DNA of 64,000 nt from Trebouxia sp. TZW2008 (Eukaryota; Chlorophyta; Trebouxiophyceae; Trebouxiales; Trebouxiaceae): contig BDIU01000062.1 of the NCBI GenBank assembly GCA_002118135.1, positions 248,001 through 312,000 of the forward strand, read 5' to 3'. Both the position numbers and the translations under genes were made by a program. Shown here piece by piece: positions 58,671 through 64,000 of the stretch. Every line of letters begins with the position of its first letter. Position 1 is the first letter of the stretch. Below the pieces are notes generated by a model. That model ran no database searches. It was not told the origin of the DNA and saw nothing but the letters and a program-made list of their open reading frames with translations.

Positions 58671-59511
58671 AATGATCTGTTGTCTGACTCTGGTTGCAAG
58701 GCCCCATTCCTGTGAGATTGAGTGTTCGAACTACACTTGCAGGGCATATCTTTCATGATTGGGGAGCTGGGACATGACACAGACGACTTTGCAGTGCTGT
58801 CAATTGGGACAGGCTCAGCAGTGCGAGACATGTGCAAGAGGCCTCTGAAGGAGGGCCATTGGAGATGGGGCATGCTGGAGTGAACCTTGCCCTCTGAGGG
58901 CAATACCACCTACATGGCAGCTCTGCAGCAGATCAAGCGGTCATGGATTTCCTCTTCAGGGTATGTTCCTGCTGCAGTGGCAACAAACAAGCTGCTGATC
59001 ACAGCTCTGTGTTCACAATGTCATGGAGTACGACACATTGACATGGTTGGCAGTTGTACAGTGGCCAGGCAGTCTTCTGCAGGACGTGCCTTTGCGCTTC
59101 AACAGTCATGGGTCATATGGTCTTCATAGTGGCTTCAACAAGTCAGATGAGTGAAGGTGCGATCACCTAAATTGCTTTTTGTCCTTACCAAGTGGATGCT
59201 GACATCAACATCCCAGGCTGTAAATTCCACTTTGCTGTCAACAAGACCGCCCACAAAACTCATGCAATATGTTGACATGCAAGCCTGGTCTTGGGGTTGC
59301 TGGTAGCATGTACAGGACTCACCCTTTGCAATGATGCACCTTGACTTCATTGGCTCAGATGCACGGTTTGTGATGCAGACACGGCAAGATGCTTGACAAG
59401 GCAATCAACCAGCTGGGCAGCACAGCCGGCCATTGCGTATTCCAGGAATTGGCAGGCAACTGTGTACAAGGACCTCTCCATTCTGCACATTCAGTATAAC
59501 TGGTTCAGGCT

Positions 59512-59612
59512 AGCACAAGACCAAACTGGTTGGAGTTGGTGATTGCTCCAGTATGTGCCTAGCTGGGCTAGCTGAGCCTGTCTAGCATGCAATTTTGTTG
59601 AATGGTCAAAAT
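59512..59612 (+). mobile_element. SINE-like repeat, copy 6
   Basis: TAGCACAAGACCAAACTGGT, GTGATTGCTCCAGTATGTGC, CTAGCTGGGCTAGCTGAGCC, then TTGTTGAATGG. Confidence 0.78.
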
Positions 59613-60322
59613 GAGAAGACTGTTGATGATGCCAGAAATGCCAAAGATGTCCTTGACAGAGTCGGTTTGCCCCTCTCAAAAAATGTTGAGGTTGTGAGCG
59701 AGATGAACACTGGTCACCGGGTGAAAACTGGTAGAATACTGCCAAGCACAACAGACACAATCTGCAAGCTTTCGTCAGATATAGCATGCTGAGCCAGTGA
59801 AAGCATGTGTAGGCCTTGTAACAAAAGTCTGAAACGAGTTGACTCAGTAAGCTACAGGGTTCATCTACATGGGCACCCGTTGGCGAAGCACAAGTGATGT
59901 TATGTGAATGTGTATCTTGCAAGAAGTCTGTAGTGTAGAGATCAGCTCAGCATGTGCACCGCACAGGTCGTTGAAAGTAAGCTCACCATGCATAAAGCAT
60001 TTAGTCATCCACACAAACAGTAGTGCTTTGCAGCATTAGTGCTGTTCATGACAGCTCCTTTGCATGCGTGATGCCTCAACATGACTATCATTCAGAAGGC
60101 ATTATGTTGCTGAAGCCCAGCAACAATAGTGCAACAGTAGACAGGCACAAGATGTTTGGCAATAGTGCTTTGCAACATTGGTGTTGGTTGACACAGCTGC
60201 ATAAGATGCATGCTTTTGCAGCTGATGCATGCTTTTGTAGCTGGGACTAGAATACATTTGAACACAACTCTTTTGCACAATGTTAGACAATCTATGTTGC
60301 TTTGCTGGATCCAAGCGAGCCT

Positions 60323-60811
60323 TCACACCACAGGGATTTGGTACCGACCACAGGTCCAGAGATTGCCTAGCCGCTGCAGTAGGCTATGCTGTGTTTGCCT
60401 GCCCTTTGCCCATACAATGTAATTGAAGTGGGATGCATGATGAGGATTGCCCCCTGACGCGCAAAGGAACGGAAGGTAGAAGCATCCCTGAACATGAATT
60501 CACCACTTGTGTAGGTAGCTCTTGTGCTGCATGGCGCTCTGCTTTTAAGGTCAAAGCCCGCAGTGAGAACAAGATAGCTTTACCTGGTCACACCAGTCAA
60601 TGCCCCAGCTGTTCTGGCATATCAAGTGGATGCCAGTGTTAGTTTCTTTTATGCCAACGATCAGTATCGCATGTCTGACTGGTTTGTCATCAAGCACTTC
60701 ACTCTCCTTAGGATTGGGGCATGTCCAGATATGTGGGGGGCCAAGCTCGCTCAAGTTGAGGGGTGCAGTGATGATGAAGCTAGCCAGCAGAGGGCCATGC
60801 TGTTGCAATGC
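60323..60811 (-). pseudogene. Papain-family (C1) cysteine protease, C-terminal half only
   Basis: Two phase-0 exons (minus): 60811-60584 and 60487-60323. The frame is open and ends in a normal stop. Exon 1 contains the conserved second half of the fold: QQHGPLLASFIITAPLNL, the active-site His in VRHAILIVG and the active-site Asn in CQNSWGIDW. Exon 2 starts GCFYLPF, as usual after the NSWG motif. The N-terminal half with the catalytic Cys (the QGxCGSCWAF region) is not found upstream, where the next gene lies on the other strand about 350 bp away. It is therefore a truncated copy, or its first exons are too divergent for me to see. Confidence 0.72.
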
Positions 60812-61164
60812 CTGCAAGACACTGATATGGCTTCAACACAAAGAACATGATGAAAGTCAGAGTCAACACCAACATTTGACGTGCCTGAGTTACGCTTTCT
60901 CTAGTGATCTCAGAAAGTAAACCCCACTCACTGATTGTACATGAGCTTGCCAGTGAATACTTGCATGGATTTGTCCATTTTTTCAAGTCCTTGCCAGACT
61001 GCCCTCGTCAAGTGAGTCAAATTCATACTCCAAATATGCGATCTGGGCAAAAATCGATAAGCAAAATCTGGCCAAATTGGCTTAGGTTATCATCAGGGTC
61101 TTTGACAGGGGTTTCGACCACAAACGGACGATTCTTGCTCTGCCTTTTGCACAATGCCGCTGAT

Positions 61165-61830
61165 ATGCCGATTCAAACGCTTCGCTTGTCAACAGTGAGT
61201 TTTTCTGGGCGTCCGTATGTGCGCCAGCGTGTTTGCTGTTGCACGCGAGCAAATCTTCAGAATAGGGTGCAAGTACTGCAAGACGCGTTCCCAAACAGCA
61301 AACAAAGGAGCATCGTTCAGTCTCACGATTTGCAGCTTGAGAAGCTGTTAGACACTGTCGCTAAAATGGACTCCAAACTAGACAATCTGGCTTCTGACAT
61401 CAGGACATTGACCACAGACATAAAGCATGTGGACACCAAGCTGACCGCTCTGGATACCAAGCTGACCAGAGAGTTGACCGCTCTTGACACAAAGATGACC
61501 ACAGAGATAAAGCATCTGGACACCAAGCTGACCGCTCTGGATGCCAAGCTGGACACGAAGCTCACTGCACTTGACACAAAGCTAACGACAGAGACGAAAG
61601 CTCTGGAAGCCCTTGGGTTAGACACTAAGATAAACACAACTACTGAACGACTGAGCACCAAAATAGAAACAGAAATCAAGATTCTTGCTGACCGATCAAA
61701 CGCCAGACTGGATATAAGAGTGGTTATTCTGTTCTTTGTAACCTTGCTCAGTATCGATCCTGACAGCAAATCTATCCTTGCTAGAATCATATCACCTTCA
61801 CACAGACAAAGCTTCAGTACCCCTGATTAG
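61165..61830 (+). CDS. Organelle-targeted coiled-coil protein with C-terminal membrane span
   Basis: Open frame of 221 aa from ATG 61165 (the frame is open further upstream; another ATG is at 61037). The N-terminus (MPIQTLRLSTVSFSGRPYVR) is basic and hydroxylated, like a mitochondrial or plastid presequence. Residues about 50-180 are regular coiled coil built from 7- and 11-residue units (TALDTKLT, EIKHLDTKLTALDAK). A single hydrophobic span follows (VVILFFVTLLSI), then a short tail. The layout of presequence, coiled coil and near-terminal span resembles DUF1640/CCDC90 (MCUR1-like) proteins, which sit in the mitochondrial inner membrane. That similarity is architectural only, because coiled coils look alike. 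Confidence 0.65.
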   Translation: MPIQTLRLSTVSFSGRPYVRQRVCCCTRANLQNRVQVLQDAFPNSKQRSIVQSHDLQLEKLLDTVAKMDSKLDNLASDIRTLTTDIKHVDTKLTALDTKLTRELTALDTKMTTEIKHLDTKLTALDAKLDTKLTALDTKLTTETKALEALGLDTKINTTTERLSTKIETEIKILADRSNARLDIRVVILFFVTLLSIDPDSKSILARIISPSHRQSFSTPD

Positions 61831-62349
61831 TACCATACCTTCTATTCTCTACAGAATGTAGTGTGAAGGTGTGAAGGTAATGCGTTACAGAAAACAGCAC
61901 TGTTGCTAAGTACTGTCTGTTCAATCTGATTAATTTTAAGAGAAACAGCAGTGTGAAGCGTGTGAGTAAGGTACTTTACATTGACAGATCAGCACCTGAT
62001 TTCATATTCATAAAACCTAACCTGCCAGATTCCAGTGTTGTGCACACATTCCCCCTGCTTAGTCATGCACACCCACTGACTAAACCATGACAAAACACTG
62101 GAAATGCTTAGAAATAGCAAATGGTCAGTTGTCAGTGTTGTAAATATATATATATATCAGTGTATTGTATACTATACTAACAAATATATCACAGAAGTTG
62201 CCAGACTACACAAACCCTGAGTACCTCCATAATTCACACTGAATAGATCTGAGCAGACTCTGACAAGCGTATGCACGCTCATAATCAATCACATTGCATG
62301 CCGCTAGTTGTAGAGAACAGTGCCATAGCATTGGACCCTGCATGTCTTG
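61831..62349. other. Intergenic, convergent 3' ends, with a TA microsatellite
   Basis: Holds an (AT)n run at about 62138-62158. No gene recognised. Confidence 0.55.
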
Positions 62350-62826
62350 TCACTTGTGCAGCTGCTGCTGCATTCCAAGACACACTGCTCTGATGCTTTC
62401 AACAGCAGTGAGCAATTCCTGAAGCTGCGAGCCAATGTCACTTTGTGGCATTGACACCGGTGCCTGATCAGATGCAACATTAGCATCAGACACATTGCTG
62501 ACATTGCTGCTGTGTTCCCATGCCACAGGCAGTTGAAGATTGGCTGATGCAGATCTCACAGTGGTACACCCAACAGGGGCTGACTTATGTCCAAGGCGAT
62601 GCATTGATGGTTTACGCTGTACAAAACTCTGATGAGCACTCACTACACCAGCACTGTCTTTATGACTGGGCCGTTTCTGAAGGTGGCGGCCAGGAATTGT
62701 GTTGTATGACCTTCGCTTCCAAACTTGCTTCAGCTGCTGTGACTGCTGCCTTTGTGGCTGCTGCTGCTGCTGCTGCTGTGGTGACTGCTGTGTTTGCAGC
62801 AGCAACTGCTGTTGTGGCTGCTGTGT

Positions 62827-62880
<54 letters not shown>

Positions 62881-63147
62881 ACGGTGATGATGCTGCTGCT
62901 GATGGTCTCGGAGCTGCTCAGCACCCTGTAGCTGCACGGTATCATTGTGCACAGCAGCACTTTGGCTCGCATTAGGCGCCATACTTTGCACATCTTGATG
63001 CACCGCCTGCTGCTGCCTGCCTTCATGCCGCGCTGTATTTGTTGAAGTCAGGCTAGCGCTGTGATCTGCCTGTGGCAAATCACCAAAAGAATGAGATTGG
63101 TGCTCCAGGGTCTGTCTCTGCTCATCATGCAAGCCGCCTGGTACTGC

Positions 63148-63184
<37 letters not shown>

Positions 63185-63238
63185 ACAGATGGTTGCTGAT
63201 GCAAATTTGGAATCCTGCTATCATGCAGGCTGTCCACA

Positions 63239-63272
<34 letters not shown>

Positions 63273-63766
63273 CATGACGATGGTGGTGATCCTCATCTGG
63301 GGATGCCTGTTGATGCGAGTAGGGTTGTACCACCCCAGTCATGGCTGCGTCTCCATGAGGCACCACCTCATGTGCATGATGCCGCTGCTGCCAACCCTGC
63401 AGCTTCTGTGGCGGCTGCAAACCTCCTAATGCTGGGTTAAGGACAAAGCCGTCACTGTACACTGGCAAAACCTGCTGCTGTTGCGGTGCCTGCAAACCTG
63501 CTGTTGCTGTGTCACAGACAGCGCCGTCACTGTACACTGGCAAGTGACCCCTCCTGTAGCTTTTGGTGCTGTACGCACTGTCGTGTGGCTCTGCAGCATC
63601 TTCAGTGTCATTGCTGCTGGGGCCACTCCCTGAAGGCTGGTTACTGTCCCCTGAGGGCATGTTGATCAGCACATGGCCCTGCTGATGTTGCACTGCTGAT
63701 GCATCTTCGTCTGCCCCTTCTGATGAGCTTGTACCTGAGGCTGCCTGCTGATCAGCGCTATCACCT
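62350..63766 (-). CDS. PolyQ/His-rich protein, last exon (5' partial)
   Basis: The frame is open from about 63807, but the exon probably starts at 63766 after the acceptor GTGCTACAG, since the sequence further upstream is a SINE-like repeat. Stop at 62350. The product (about 470 aa) is Ser/Gln/His-rich with three polyQ tracts. It carries two copies of a roughly 35-residue unit containing LPVYSDG(A/F)V and GLQ(A/P)PQ, preceded by a third partial copy. The C-terminus is a short amphipathic helix (QLQELLTAVESIRAVCLGMQ). No known domain. PolyQ with a terminal helix is common in algal transcription regulators, but the function is unknown. Earlier exons lie beyond the window. Confidence 0.68.
62750..62881 (+). 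repeat. CTG trinucleotide tracts (polyQ on minus strand)
   Basis: Near-pure (CTG)n at 62829-62880 and shorter tracts at 62756-62778, with others at 63151-63183 and 63241-63272. All lie in the polyQ gene and are likely length-variable. Confidence 0.95.
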
Positions 63767-63799
63767 GTAGCACAACTATTCAATTTCTTTTCTATCATT

Positions 63800-63896
63800 G
63801 TAGACATGCGTTAGACAGGCTCAGCAGGCCCAGCTAGGTACGTACTGGAGCAATGAACTGTCTACAACCAATTTGGTCTTGTGCTATCCTAAAGCA
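63800..63896 (-). mobile_element. SINE-like repeat, copy 7
   Basis: On the minus strand: TTAGGATAGCACAAGACCAA, TTGGTTGTAGACAGTTCATT, ACGTACCTAGCTGGGCCTGC, TGAGCCTGTCTAACGCATG. It shows the 5' part of the family well and lies in the presumed intron before the polyQ exon. Confidence 0.8.
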
Positions 63897-64000
63897 TCAA
63901 CTTCGACTTGTGCAAAGCAATGCGATCACTCCGCAGACTTTGACCTTTGTTGCAGGCTCATGCTGAGGCAAAGCAAGCAGCATCACAAAAATTGGTCAAC

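Larger units (their letters stand above)
57846..60320. other. Gene-poor region
   Basis: No exon chain found. It contains a minisatellite at 58495-58670 and a SINE-like copy at 59512. Short open frames at 58887-59129 and 59595-59792 have no recognisable domain. Confidence 0.5.

Noticed and set aside
58887..59404. Possible transposase or other gene in the gene-poor region
   Set aside because: Open frames are short, codon content is not convincing and no motif was recognised.
62699..63440. Plus-strand Leu/Ala/Cys-rich frames over the CTG tracts
   Set aside because: They are shadows of the trinucleotide repeats; the minus frame is 485 codons with non-repeat sequence in between.
1..64000. tRNA, rRNA and other structured RNA genes
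   Set aside because: No convincing B-box or T-loop consensus in a cloverleaf context, and no rRNA-like segments were seen. A covariance-model search could still find small RNAs.

Overview
This window is nuclear DNA from a plastid-bearing eukaryote, most likely a green alga (a chlorophyte, perhaps trebouxiophyte-like; the lineage is a guess). The evidence is split genes with short exons, GT-AG introns that usually end in TGCAG, a chloroplast-division protein (ARC6 type) and a chloroplast-lumen processing protease (CtpA type). There are no bacterial operons. I rebuilt the genes by joining exons so that phase and protein-family sequence agree; no transcript data were available. Every exon list given closes in frame, except the 3' end of the second GAF gene.

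Layout: 1-6180 (+) is the 3' part of a coiled-coil protein with a basic, AT-hook-like tail. 6914-11640 (+) is the CtpA-type protease. 12453-14237 (-) is a patatin-like lipase, convergent with CtpA and divergent from the ARC6-like gene at 14698-22109 (+). 22506-26992 (-) and about 28.5-31.4 kb (-) are tandem paralogues encoding GAF-like proteins, the first with a multi-span membrane C-terminus. 31972-50631 (-) is an 18.7-kb, 19-exon gene for a TPR protein with two arginine-methyltransferase-like modules. 51977-54818 (-) encodes a two-RRM RNA-binding protein. 55.3-57.85 kb holds remains of two different Ty3/gypsy-type integrases. After a gene-poor stretch come a truncated papain-type protease (60323-60811, -), a coiled-coil membrane protein (61165-61830, +) and a polyQ protein that runs off the right end (-).

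The most striking feature is how the introns are built. In at least five genes they are packed with degenerate tandem copies of the neighbouring exon's edge together with its splice site. Copies of an exon's start lie upstream of it, and copies of its end lie downstream. A family of about 175-bp terminal-inverted-repeat elements (pogo/Tc1-mariner-like MITEs) has five members here, and all five sit within about 75 nt downstream of a 5' splice site; in one case the element end forms most of the donor. A separate SINE-like family, some copies with GAAT-type tails, has seven copies. Together these suggest a genome in which introns grow, and perhaps arise, by insertion next to donors and by repeated exon-edge duplication.
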